A DNA stretch of 64,000 nucleotides from JBBRNH01 sp038230415. GTDB taxonomy: Bacteria; Bacteroidota; Bacteroidia; Cytophagales; Spirosomataceae. The stretch is from positions 1-64,000 of the forward strand of contig JBBRNH010000013.1 of the NCBI GenBank assembly GCA_038230415.1, written 5' to 3'. Numbering within the stretch: position 1 is the first letter of the stretch; every line of letters starts with the position of its first letter. A program made the position numbers and the translations under genes. The notes beneath the pieces are model-generated. The model was given only the letters and a program-made list of their open reading frames with translations. It had not been told where the DNA came from and searched no databases. Shown piece by piece: positions 16,928 to 26,191 of the stretch.

Positions 16928-17953
16928 ATGAATCCTGCCCTTGACTTCGCCGAAATAATCACGCTCATTAAACAGGCCCGGCAACGGGCAGTAGCAAGCG
17001 TTAACCGAGAACTCATTGACCTGTATTGGAATGTAGGCCAATACATCAGCCGGAAGGTACAGGACAGCGAGTGGCGCGATGGTACTGTTGTGGAACTGGC
17101 TGCGTATATTCAGCAACAGCACCCAGACTTCAAAGGATTCAGTTACAGAGGATTATATCGAATGCGGAACTTCTATGAAGCCTATTGCGATGCTTCGGAA
17201 ATTTTGACACCACTGGTGTCAAAAATAAGCTGGACGAATAATCTCATCATTCTTTCGCAGTGCAAAACTCCCCAGGAACGCGAATTTTACGTGCGCCTTG
17301 CCATACAGGAACGCTATAGCAAACGTGAACTCGAACGCCAAATTAAGGCAGCGGTCTATGAACGGGTGATACTTTCCCCAAATGTGTCTGCCGTGCAGAC
17401 ACAACTTCGGCAGCGTGAACACGACCCGCTCGGTACCAACGTTTTTCGGGATCAGTACGTGTTTGAGTTTCTGGGCCTGCCCGAACGCCACTCCGAACGC
17501 GACCTCCAACAAGCTCTCATCCAAAACATGAAACGTTTCCTGCTCGAACTGGGCCGCGATTTTACGTTTATGGGCGAAGAATATCCGGTGCAGGTCGGAA
17601 TGCGCGACTTTCGGCTCGATCTGCTATTTTATCACCGCGACCTGCGCTGCTTAGTAGCGTTTGAACTCAAGGCCGGACCGTTTGAACCTGAATACCTCGG
17701 TAAACTCAACTTTTACTTGGAAGCACTTGACCGCGATGTGCGAAAACCCCACGAAAATCCAAGCATCGGCATTTTGCTTTGCGCCAGTACCGATCAGGCC
17801 GTTGTTGAATATGCCCTCAGCCGAACGCTGTCGCCCACGGTCGTAGCCGATTATACCCGCCAACTGCCCGACAAACACCTGCTCGAAGCAAAGCTGGCCG
17901 AGTTCTACCAACTTAACCAACCCGATGCCGATGACCCCGACCGACTGCTTTGA
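16928..17953 (+). CDS. DUF1016 / YhcG-type PD-(D/E)XK nuclease
   Basis: A 341-residue YhcG-family protein. The N-terminal DUF1016_N helical domain (about 8-150, containing RELIDLYWNVGQYISRKV) is followed by a PD-(D/E)XK nuclease domain. Asp 231 lies in FRLDLLFYHR and Glu 246 with Lys 248 in VAFELKAG. The active site is intact, so the protein is likely a functional nuclease, but its role is not established; members often sit inside type I restriction operons, as here between hsdM and hsdS. A second copy with the same length and order of motifs is at 46916-47941. Its stop overlaps an ATG at 17950 that could extend the next gene. Confidence 0.85.
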   Translation: MNPALDFAEIITLIKQARQRAVASVNRELIDLYWNVGQYISRKVQDSEWRDGTVVELAAYIQQQHPDFKGFSYRGLYRMRNFYEAYCDASEILTPLVSKISWTNNLIILSQCKTPQEREFYVRLAIQERYSKRELERQIKAAVYERVILSPNVSAVQTQLRQREHDPLGTNVFRDQYVFEFLGLPERHSERDLQQALIQNMKRFLLELGRDFTFMGEEYPVQVGMRDFRLDLLFYHRDLRCLVAFELKAGPFEPEYLGKLNFYLEALDRDVRKPHENPSIGILLCASTDQAVVEYALSRTLSPTVVADYTRQLPDKHLLEAKLAEFYQLNQPDADDPDRLL

Positions 17954-18054
17954 GTTCGGTTGCTACGCGACCAAAACGGCGGATGGTGGACATTGGTTTT
18001 CTACAAACATTGGGTGCCTATCGGCACCAAAAACCCAATAAACCAAAAACCACC

Positions 18055-19302
18055 ATGAGACCACAACAACCTCAAACCCTGCCCGATGGATGGGAAATGA
18101 AGCGATTGGGAGATGTAATAGCAGAATTAGAGTCTGGGGTCAGTTTAAACTCATTCGATAAAATTATTGGTCCAGGAGAGGTAGGTGTATTAAAAGTGAG
18201 TGCCGTTTCAGGATGTGTTTTCATGCCCTTGGAACACAAAACAATTATTCCGAAAGAAACTCATTTAGCCCGTATCAATCCCAGAAAAGGCAGCATAATC
18301 ATATCCAGAAGCAATACCCCTGAACTGGTGGGCCACAGTGCTTACATATATCAAGATTACCCAAACCTGTACTTACCTGATAAACTCTGGCAGACTATAC
18401 TACGTAAAGGGGCAAATGTGGATTCTGTATGGCTATCACAAGTACTTGCATCTAAAGAGATGTTACAGATTATTAGCAGTATGGCATCTGGTAGCAGTAA
18501 TAGTATGAAAAACATATCGAAGGATGTATTTCTAAATTTCAAGATTTGGTTCCCACCCCTCGCCGAACAACACGCCATTGCCGCCGTGCTGGGAACCTGG
18601 GACCGGGCCATTGAGCAAACTACCGACCTGCTCCGCGCCCTCCGCGCCCGGCACCGGGGCCTCATGCAACGGCTGCTCACGGGCAAGGTGCGCCTGCCGG
18701 GGTTTGATGAGGAGTGGCGGCAACATTCCTACGGCGAACTATTGCGAGTAGTCAAGCGCAACATCAAGTTTAACGACGGGGAACTCTACCATCTCATCAG
18801 CGTCAGAAGGCGTTCGGGCGGTTTGTTTCATCGGCAAAGTCTGTACGGTCACCAAATTCTGACGAAGAATTTAAGCATGGCCCGGAGCAGCGATTTTCTG
18901 TTTTCTAAAATGCAAATCGTTCACGGGGCTTCGGGCCTGACAACCACTGAATTTGATGGCATGATGATTTCCGGGTCATACATCGCCGTCGTATCTCGTA
19001 ACGCAGATGTACTTGAGATTGAATTTTTCAATTGGCTTTCACAACTGCCCAATTTTTATCATCAGACCTTCGTATCGAGCTACGGGGTTCACATTGAAAA
19101 AATGACCTTCGATTTTGATGCTTATTTGGGTTTAGCAACCAAAATTCCCGCCACCCTTGCCGAGCAGCGGGCCATTGCGCGGGTGTTGGATACGTCGTTG
19201 CAGGAGGTTCGGCAGCAGGAAGCCGCCCTCACCGCCCTGCGTGAGCAAAAACGCGGCCTGATGCAGCAACTGCTCACGGGCCGGGTGCGGGTTGGGGCAT
19301 AG
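18055..19302 (+). CDS. hsdS: type I restriction specificity subunit, two TRDs
   Basis: A 415-residue full-length HsdS. TRD1 (about residues 8-165) is followed by a first conserved helix (AEQHAIAAVLGTWDRAIEQT and the next 30 residues, ending LLTGKVRLPGF). TRD2 (about 225-360) is followed by a second, similar helix (AEQRAIARVLDTSLQEV, ending LLTGRVRVGA). The two TRDs read the two halves of a bipartite site. I use the ATG at 18055 (MRPQQPQTLPDGWEMKRLGDV), which matches family N termini; an ATG at 17950 overlapping the previous stop would add 35 residues that look unlike HsdS. TRD1 is clearly AT-rich compared with the helices. Confidence 0.9.
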   Translation: MRPQQPQTLPDGWEMKRLGDVIAELESGVSLNSFDKIIGPGEVGVLKVSAVSGCVFMPLEHKTIIPKETHLARINPRKGSIIISRSNTPELVGHSAYIYQDYPNLYLPDKLWQTILRKGANVDSVWLSQVLASKEMLQIISSMASGSSNSMKNISKDVFLNFKIWFPPLAEQHAIAAVLGTWDRAIEQTTDLLRALRARHRGLMQRLLTGKVRLPGFDEEWRQHSYGELLRVVKRNIKFNDGELYHLISVRRRSGGLFHRQSLYGHQILTKNLSMARSSDFLFSKMQIVHGASGLTTTEFDGMMISGSYIAVVSRNADVLEIEFFNWLSQLPNFYHQTFVSSYGVHIEKMTFDFDAYLGLATKIPATLAEQRAIARVLDTSLQEVRQQEAALTALREQKRGLMQQLLTGRVRVGA

Positions 19303-19454
19303 TTATTACCCCATCGAAGCGTCGCTCCGCACCCGCTTTCGTAGAATGATACAAGGCATTAAAATTTCCATAGCTCTACAAAAGTATTTTTTATGGATAT
19401 GTGAACTAAATTCATTGTAGAGTCATTACAAAATAGAACCAGCACCCTATTGAT

Positions 19455-20070
19455 ATGATCGCTACGATACCAATTGTTCAGATTCAGCAGGCCGACCTGC
19501 TCGATTTTGCCCTCAGCACCGGCGCAACCCAACAAACCAAAGTGCGGGCCATAAAGAATCGCACCGAGTATGACCCCCCGCACCGACTACTGGAAGCCCC
19601 TCCGCGACCGAATGGCCCGGATGCACCGTCGAGACGAACCGATGACCGTGCTGGACGACCTCTGTGCCGATGTACCAGAGCGTAAAAAACAACGGTATCG
19701 TACTGCCGTAGCCGTATATAAACGGTTTCTGCGAAACAAAACTCTACACTGGTTTGCCCCGCCAAAAAGCACCTGGCGGCACGGCGACCTGGCCGTGCGG
19801 ATTAACCCCGAACTGGGCCTGATTATCAACGGTACCCCACACCTGATAAAACTTTACTTTCGGGAAGAGCGGCTAACCAAAGACAAAGTAGCCGGACTGG
19901 TGCAACTGATGGCTACGGAGTTAGGGGCGAGTCAGCCCGCCAACACCGTGTTTAGCATTCTGGATGTGCCAAATAATAAACTGCTGACTAACCAGCACTA
20001 CAAGCCCGACCTGATGCCCTTGGTTCGGGGCTGGGCCTTGGCCTTTGTGCAGATATACAACGAGTTATAA
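19455..20070 (+). pseudogene. frameshifted accessory gene of the type I locus
   Basis: Two overlapping reading frames look like one gene split by a single extra base. The first frame starts at 19455 and reads KVRAIKNRTEYDP; it then enters a run of six C (19574-19579). The second frame, open from 19570, continues RTDYWKPLRDRMARMH and runs to 20070. Removing one C would give one continuous protein of 204 residues. The product is not recognised; it is basic with no membrane segment. Possible explanations are a sequencing error in the C run, a true lesion, phase variation, +1 ribosomal shifting at CCC-C, or restart at the ATG at 19570. Its place between hsdS and hsdR suggests a restriction-linked role. 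Confidence 0.65.
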
Positions 20071-20099
20071 ATTCAGCTAACGTCTTCTTCATCAACGCC

Positions 20100-23000
20100 A
20101 TGCAAACGCCCTCGCTCCGCGAAAACGATGCCAGCCAGCTACCGGCCCTGCACCTGCTGGTGCAGATGGGTTATGTGCCGCTCACGCCCGCACAGGCCAC
20201 AGCCGCACGGGGCGGGCGCAACGGGTCGGTCTTGCTCGAAAACATCCTGCGAACCCAGCTAAATGCCCTCAACAGCATCAGCTACCGGGGCCGTGCCTAT
20301 CCCTTTTCTGACACCAACCTCAACGCGGCTATCCTGGCCCTGCGCGAGTTGCCCGTGCAGGACGGCTACACGGCGGCCAACAAAATGTTTTATGACCTGA
20401 CAACGCTGGGCAAGAGCTTTGAGCAGGTCATTGACGGCGACCGGAAAAGCTATTCGCTGCGCTACGTGGACTGGGAACGGCCCGAAAACAATATTTATCA
20501 CGTGGTGCCGGAGTTTGGGGTGTTGCGTACCGGGCGTACCGACACCTACCGCCCCGATCTGGTGCTGTTTGTGAACGGCATTCCGATGGGCGTTATCGAG
20601 TGCAAAAGCCCCCGCCAGAAAGATGGCGTTGCCAAAGCTGTTAAGCAACACATTGATTATCAGCGACCTGATGGTATCAGAAGTTTGTATCAATACTCAA
20701 ACCTGCTGCTGGCCCTGGCCGGCAACGAAGCCCGCTATGCCACCACCGACACCGGCGCGGAGTTTTGGGCAACCTGGCGCGAGCAAACCCCGCCCGATGT
20801 CCGGCAAGCCGACGAAGCCCGCCTGACAACCCTCATTAACGGCCCCTTGCCGCCCCAACACGAAGCCACCGTGCTGGCTTGCATGAATCCCGCTTCGCAG
20901 CAATTTTACGATGACCTGCACACTGCCCCGGTGAGCCTGACCGAACAAGACCGGATGCTGTACAGCCTGTGCCGCCCCGAACGGCTACTCGATGTGTTGT
21001 TTAACTACATTTTGTTTGACGACAACATCAAAAAAATTGCCCGCTATCAGCAGTATTTCACCGTTGGGCAAACGCTCCGGCGCGTTAGTATGATAGACAC
21101 CGCCACCGGGCAGCGGGCAGGGGGCGTAATCTGGCACACGCAGGGCAGTGGTAAATCATTGACGATGGTGATGCTGGCGCAGTTGCTGGCAAAACACCCC
21201 GATATTCAGAATCCGAAAATCCTGCTCGTTACCGACCGCGTTGATTTAGACGATCAACTGACCGATACTTTCCGCAAGTGCAAGAAGGACGTGGTGCAGG
21301 CCACAACGGGCGCGTCGGAGAAAATCCGCAAAAAAATCGCCGGAGACACGGCAACAACCGAAACCGATACCCGTACAGACAGCGAGGTTTTCCAGAAAAT
21401 GAAACGTGCGCCTACCCGCGACACCAGTTTGCTGGCCCTGCTGCACGAAAAATCGGACGACATCGTAACAACGGTCATCAACAAGTTTGATAACGCACTG
21501 AGAATCAATGGCGAGCCAATCCGTTCGCCTAACCTGTTTATTCTGATTGACGAAGCCCACCGCACCCAATACGGCAACCTTCACATCAGTATGCGTCGGT
21601 TGTTCCCGAACGCCTGTTTTATCGGTTTCACGGGAACGCCCCTGATGAAAGACGAGAAAAACACCGCCCGGCAGTTTGGTGGCCTTATCGAACCCGCTTA
21701 CACCATCCGCGATGCCATTGCCGACGGTGCCGTGGTGCCGCTGCTCTACGAAGGACGGCACAATAAGCTATTGTTAAACGCTGAGCCGCTCAACCGTGAT
21801 TTTAACCGGGTGACTGAGTCGCTGAATGAGTACGGCAAGACCAAACTAAAAACCAAAATCAGCGGATTAACCGCTTTGAACGAAGCAGACCGGGTTATCG
21901 AAGCCCGTGCCTGGGATATTGTCGAGCATTTTGTGGATAACGTGCAGACAACCGGCCTGAAAGCGCAACTCGTCGTGAAAAACAAATGGCAGGCCGTCCG
22001 GTACAAAAAATACATTGACGACATTGGCGTACTGAACCCCGACAAGCGCGTGACCTGCGAGGTGGTGATTTCGCCCCCCGACGCGCACGAAGGCGACGAC
22101 GAACCCGACGGCAGCTACGATGGCGACGTGCGGGCGTTCTGGAAAAAGCAAATGGACAGGCACAGCACCCCCGAAAACTACGAACGAACCATCATTAATG
22201 CGTTTAAGAAGCATGAGGTACCGGAACTGATTATCGTGGTCAGAAAACTAACAACCGGCTTCGACGCGCCCCGCAATAGCGTCTTGTATTTGACAACAGC
22301 CCTTAAAGAACATGAACTCCTGCAAACCATTGCGCGGGTAAACCGGGTGCATCCGGGTAAAGATCACGGCCTGATTGTGGACTATTACGGTAATCTCGGC
22401 AACCTCGACCACGCCCTGAATCTATATGACGGCCTGAAAAACTTCGATGCCAAAGACCTGACCGAAACCCTAATCAGCATCAATACCGAGGTCACCAAAC
22501 TACCCCAAGCGTACGCCGAGTTATGGGCTATGTTTAAGCCGATTCCTAACAAACATGATCTGAACGCTTATCAGGAACTGCTGTTCGACGACGAGAAACG
22601 GGAACTGTTCAAAGAGAAACTGTTGGTCTATGCCCGGCTGCTGAAATTAGCCCTGTCGAGCGTTCAGTTTATGGAGCAAACCGCCGATGGCGAGATAGAC
22701 ACGTACAAACAGGACGCGAAGTTTTTTATTGAATTAAGAACACAGGTCAACTGGCGATATGCCGACGCACCGGATGTTACGGCATACGAGTCTCAGGTAC
22801 GCAAACTCCTCGACAAGTATATCAACACCGACGGTGACACGCTGATTGTTACCCCCCAATTTACCCTGCTTGACCCTGACCAACGCCAAACCGAGTTAGC
22901 CCTGTTGATGGGTCAGGCTGCCCAGGCCGATCACATTGCCAGCAAAACGGGCAAAGCCATCGAGGTCAGCCCCCACCGAGACGAGGTGCTGTATCTCAAA

Positions 23001-23453
23001 CTGGCCGAGATGATTCAGGAAACTATTGATGCCTACCACGCCCAGCGGCTGTCGGAAGGCGATTATCTGCAACAGGCTAAAGAACAGGCAGCGATTTTTG
23101 AGAAAGGCCAGTTTAATGGCACCCCCAGCGAGTTACAGCAAAATCCGGTGGCACTGGCGTTTTATGGAGTGGCTACGGCCCTGCTTGCCACCGCCAATCT
23201 GCCCCAACCCAATGCATTTACCATTGACCTGGCATTGGGTATTGATCGGTGTATTCGGGCCAGTATCTTAGATAAAGACCGGCCCTTGGTTGACTGGAAG
23301 GATAACGACGATCTGGCGGGTAGAATCCGCATCGGTTTAGACGATTTTATTATCGAGAAAGCCATTCATCAGCAGACTTCATTACCCTTTGATCTGGTTG
23401 ATCAACTGATCGAAGGGTGCCTGAATATTGCCAAACTGCGTTATGTAGCATGA
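20100..23453 (+). CDS. hsdR: type I restriction endonuclease subunit
   Basis: A 1117-residue HsdR, the ATP-driven translocase and nuclease of the type I complex. The N-terminal PD-(D/E)XK nuclease is visible as YRPDLVLF (Asp 153) and GVIECKS (Glu 167, Lys 169). The SF2 motor has Walker A TQGSGKS (347-353), LIDEAH (484-487 DEAH) and GFTGTPL. A later helicase motif region reads LLQTIARVNRVHPGKDHG. A C-terminal helical region (about 800-1117) is likely the M/S-binding part. All catalytic motifs are intact. It follows the frameshifted gene by 29 bases and overlaps the next gene by ATGA. Confidence 0.96.
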   Translation: MQTPSLRENDASQLPALHLLVQMGYVPLTPAQATAARGGRNGSVLLENILRTQLNALNSISYRGRAYPFSDTNLNAAILALRELPVQDGYTAANKMFYDLTTLGKSFEQVIDGDRKSYSLRYVDWERPENNIYHVVPEFGVLRTGRTDTYRPDLVLFVNGIPMGVIECKSPRQKDGVAKAVKQHIDYQRPDGIRSLYQYSNLLLALAGNEARYATTDTGAEFWATWREQTPPDVRQADEARLTTLINGPLPPQHEATVLACMNPASQQFYDDLHTAPVSLTEQDRMLYSLCRPERLLDVLFNYILFDDNIKKIARYQQYFTVGQTLRRVSMIDTATGQRAGGVIWHTQGSGKSLTMVMLAQLLAKHPDIQNPKILLVTDRVDLDDQLTDTFRKCKKDVVQATTGASEKIRKKIAGDTATTETDTRTDSEVFQKMKRAPTRDTSLLALLHEKSDDIVTTVINKFDNALRINGEPIRSPNLFILIDEAHRTQYGNLHISMRRLFPNACFIGFTGTPLMKDEKNTARQFGGLIEPAYTIRDAIADGAVVPLLYEGRHNKLLLNAEPLNRDFNRVTESLNEYGKTKLKTKISGLTALNEADRVIEARAWDIVEHFVDNVQTTGLKAQLVVKNKWQAVRYKKYIDDIGVLNPDKRVTCEVVISPPDAHEGDDEPDGSYDGDVRAFWKKQMDRHSTPENYERTIINAFKKHEVPELIIVVRKLTTGFDAPRNSVLYLTTALKEHELLQTIARVNRVHPGKDHGLIVDYYGNLGNLDHALNLYDGLKNFDAKDLTETLISINTEVTKLPQAYAELWAMFKPIPNKHDLNAYQELLFDDEKRELFKEKLLVYARLLKLALSSVQFMEQTADGEIDTYKQDAKFFIELRTQVNWRYADAPDVTAYESQVRKLLDKYINTDGDTLIVTPQFTLLDPDQRQTELALLMGQAAQADHIASKTGKAIEVSPHRDEVLYLKLAEMIQETIDAYHAQRLSEGDYLQQAKEQAAIFEKGQFNGTPSELQQNPVALAFYGVATALLATANLPQPNAFTIDLALGIDRCIRASILDKDRPLVDWKDNDDLAGRIRIGLDDFIIEKAIHQQTSLPFDLVDQLIEGCLNIAKLRYVA

Positions 23454-24157
23454 CTGATAATCAACAATATATACAATTTGGACAGCGCAAAATTTTATAC
23501 AGTCTAACCCAAAAGGCCCGAAAAACCGTACGGATTCAGGTACTGCCCGACAGCACGGTGCAGGTTACGGCCCCGCTTGGTCTCTCAACCGAAGACGTGG
23601 CTAAAACCGTCAGGCACAAAGCCCCCTGGATTGTGAAGCAACTGCGGTTTTTCGAGCAGTTTCATCCGCTTACGCCCCCGCGCCTGTATCGTTCCGGCGA
23701 AACGCACCGCTACCTCGGTCGGCAGTATCGGCTCAAGCTGCATCAGGGCGAAACGAGCATTCGATTAGTGGCGGGTTTTTTTGAGATAACCCTGCCCGAC
23801 CTGACCCCCGAAGCCATTGAGCAGGCACTAACCGACTGGTATCGGCAACGGGCCGAGGTATATTTTAGGCGAATGATTACCAACGCGCTGACTCATTTCG
23901 GTTCATACGCGCTGCCTGTGCCTGAGTTGAAACTGCGTAAAATGCCTACCCGTTGGGGAAGTTGCACAACCAGCGGCACTATTTACCTGCATCCCGACTT
24001 AATTAAAGCCGTCGGCAGTTGCATTGAATACGTGATTGTGCATGAACTTTGCCATCTGGTACACCGCCACCACAACCGGGATTTTTACGGCCTACTCGAC
24101 CGGGTTTTACCCGATTGGCCCCGGCGCAAACAAACCCTGGAGCGGATGATGGCCTGA
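23450..24157 (+). CDS. YgjP/WLM-type M48-like metallopeptidase
   Basis: A 235-residue protein of the DUF45/YgjP family. The zinc site is VIVHELCHLVHRHH (HExxH) with the downstream FYGLLDRVLPDW; the conserved MPTRWGSC precedes it. Related proteins are SprT/Wss1-like peptidases, but the YgjP group's substrate is unknown. The ATG at 23450 overlaps the hsdR stop (ATGA), so translation is probably coupled to hsdR; YgjP-like genes are a recurrent companion of hsdR. An in-frame start 33 bases earlier is possible but less likely. It is the last gene of the island. Confidence 0.88.
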   Translation: MTDNQQYIQFGQRKILYSLTQKARKTVRIQVLPDSTVQVTAPLGLSTEDVAKTVRHKAPWIVKQLRFFEQFHPLTPPRLYRSGETHRYLGRQYRLKLHQGETSIRLVAGFFEITLPDLTPEAIEQALTDWYRQRAEVYFRRMITNALTHFGSYALPVPELKLRKMPTRWGSCTTSGTIYLHPDLIKAVGSCIEYVIVHELCHLVHRHHNRDFYGLLDRVLPDWPRRKQTLERMMA

Positions 24158-24198
24158 ATGAATGCAAAACCGTACTTTCGTGGGAACGCTACGAAACT

Positions 24199-25464
24199 AT
24201 GAACCTCATCAAGATCAGTTGGAGTAACCTCCGTAACAAGCCCCTGAGCAGCTTTTTGAGCGGCTTGCTCATGACGCTCGGCATCACCATTATTTCGCTG
24301 TTATTGCTGCTAAACAAGCAGTTAGACGATCAATTTCGGCGCAACGTGAAAGGTATTGATATGGTTCTGGGCGCGAAGGGAAGCCCCCTGCAACTGATTC
24401 TATCGAGCATTTACCAACTCGATGCGCCAACGGGCAATATTCCCCTTGCCGAAGCCGAACGCCTGACCCGCAACCCGATGATTAAGACGGCGATTCCGCT
24501 CTCGATGGGCGACAGCTACCAATCGTTCCGCATTGTTGGCACGAACAAAAAGTACCTCGACCATTTCGACGCGACACTCGCGCAGGGCAAACTGTTCGAG
24601 AAGCCGTTGGAGTGTGTGGTGGGGTCACGAGCCGCCGAAATTACGGGCCTGAAACTCGGCGATACCTTTGCCGGGTCGCACGGATTAGACGGTAACGGCG
24701 AAGCCCACGACCATGATAAATACCGCGTAACGGGCATCCTGAATCCGTCGAACTCGGTGGCTGATCAACTGATTATCACCAGTATAGCCAGTGTGTGGGC
24801 CATTCACGAGCATCATGACGAAGGTGAAGACCACCACGACGGCGAGGCCACCGCCCACGCCGGTGAAGACCACGATGCCGAACACACCGACGGGCCAACT
24901 GCCGACGCAAACCCCGATGCCGACCGCGAGATAACAAGTATGCTGATTCAGTTCAGAAATCCGCTCGGTATGATGCTGGCGCGGGGTATCAACAGCAACT
25001 CTAAACTACAAGCCGCTTTGCCGAGTATCGAGATAAACCGGCTGTTTTCGCTTTTAGGAATCGGGGTTGAAACGCTACGGTACTTGGCCCTCGCTATCAT
25101 GATTATTGCCGGCATCAGCGTGTTTGTGTCGCTCTATAATTCGCTGAAAGAACGCAAATATGAAATGGCCCTGATGCTGTCGATGGGAGCCACCCGAACG
25201 CAACTGTTCGGGATGTTGCTGCTCGAAGGGCTGGCCTTAGCCCTGATTGGCTTTGTACTGGGTCTGCTGTTCAGCCGATTGGCGTTATGGAGTCTGTCGG
25301 CAAATGTATCAGAGCAGTACCATTACAACCTCGCGTCGTTTGGTATTCTGCCCGAAGAATGGGTGGTGTTGGGCGTTGCCGTGTTGGTCGGAATTTTAGC
25401 CGCTGCACTGCCCGCATTGGGCGTTTACCGCATGAATATCTCGCAAACGCTGGCCGAGGAATAG
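24199..25464 (+). CDS. FtsX/MacB-like ABC transporter permease with His-rich loop
   Basis: A 421-residue permease. One N-terminal membrane helix (about 18-38) is followed by a large periplasmic MacB-like region (about 40-285) and three C-terminal helices (about 288-310, 333-360, 378-405) in an FtsX domain. The periplasmic part contains an unusual His/Asp/Glu-rich stretch (about residues 203-242, HEHHDEGEDHHDGEATAH) and a smaller HDHD cluster near 170. Such clusters suggest metal binding; FtsX-like permeases with His-rich loops are known in zinc-responsive loci, so zinc is the best guess. No ATPase gene is adjacent, which the transporter would need. Start MNLIKISWSNLRNK chosen as the family N terminus. 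Confidence 0.82.
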   Translation: MNLIKISWSNLRNKPLSSFLSGLLMTLGITIISLLLLLNKQLDDQFRRNVKGIDMVLGAKGSPLQLILSSIYQLDAPTGNIPLAEAERLTRNPMIKTAIPLSMGDSYQSFRIVGTNKKYLDHFDATLAQGKLFEKPLECVVGSRAAEITGLKLGDTFAGSHGLDGNGEAHDHDKYRVTGILNPSNSVADQLIITSIASVWAIHEHHDEGEDHHDGEATAHAGEDHDAEHTDGPTADANPDADREITSMLIQFRNPLGMMLARGINSNSKLQAALPSIEINRLFSLLGIGVETLRYLALAIMIIAGISVFVSLYNSLKERKYEMALMLSMGATRTQLFGMLLLEGLALALIGFVLGLLFSRLALWSLSANVSEQYHYNLASFGILPEEWVVLGVAVLVGILAAALPALGVYRMNISQTLAEE

Positions 25465-25471
25465 TGGCAAA

Positions 25472-26164
25472 TCAGAGTGTAAGCCCAAACTTGACACCCG
25501 CGCTGATGCTCGGTGATGTATGACTATACTGCCTGATTGATCCGCTACTGTAAAATTCTGTGACGGCTAACCTGCGGATACCACCCCCGACGTAGCAATC
25601 CAGAACGAAGTTTTTTTGCCTGTTTAAGACAAATTGATAGCCAACTTTGGCATGAGCTGCCTGAGTCACCCGATCCTCTCCGGGAAAGGTAAAGGCTTTA
25701 TACATACCTTCTAAAGCAACGTACTGACCCGACACAGTGGCGTTGACCCGTTTACGTTGTGTATCTTGGTGGGCTAAGGGCGTGTACGTTTTCCGCGCCC
25801 ATCGGTCGCGGAAGTAGTATCTGACTTCGGTTCTGAACCGCCACACACGCCAGGTATTGAGCCGATTGCCTGCGAGAATGTTAGGGTTGGCAATTTCCCG
25901 TCGTCCGCCAAACAGCATACCATCCCAGCCGTATCCAACCTCCTGCTGAATACTCAGTTGCCGGTAAACCGGAATTTCCAGCGCGAACTGCCAGGTAGGC
26001 GTTAAGTCATATAAGCTCAACAGCGCGAATTTGATGACGGGCCGCAACGAAACCGTGTCAAATGCCATATTGGTTTTAGCAGGAAGCGGCCCGGAAACGT
26101 CGTACTGAGCCGATGAAAGCCGGGCCATCAACAGGCAAATGCCAACAAGCACGATACGTTTCAT
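25472..26164 (-). CDS. DUF3575-like exported beta-barrel protein
   Basis: A 230-residue exported protein with a signal peptide (residues 1-19, ending LSSAQ). The body alternates hydrophobic and polar residues in strands. The combination of LRPVIKFALLSLYDLTP near the start, VRYYFRDRW in the middle and a C-terminal strand ending SAGVKFGLTL fits the DUF3575 group of outer-membrane beta-barrel proteins in Bacteroidota. No function is known. It is tail-to-tail with the permease gene, seven bases apart. Confidence 0.6.
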   Translation of the reverse strand: MKRIVLVGICLLMARLSSAQYDVSGPLPAKTNMAFDTVSLRPVIKFALLSLYDLTPTWQFALEIPVYRQLSIQQEVGYGWDGMLFGGRREIANPNILAGNRLNTWRVWRFRTEVRYYFRDRWARKTYTPLAHQDTQRKRVNATVSGQYVALEGMYKAFTFPGEDRVTQAAHAKVGYQFVLNRQKNFVLDCYVGGGIRRLAVTEFYSSGSIRQYSHTSPSISAGVKFGLTL

Positions 26165-26191
26165 AGTCAGGGGCGTTATGTTTTCTAACGC

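Noticed and set aside
17950..18054. Start of hsdS at the ATG overlapping the DUF1016 stop
   Set aside because: The ATGA overlap is attractive, but the 35 added residues do not resemble HsdS, whose N terminus fits the ATG at 18055.
19359..19583. Minus-strand 74-residue frame after hsdS
   Set aside because: No family features, and it runs antisense to the frameshifted accessory gene.
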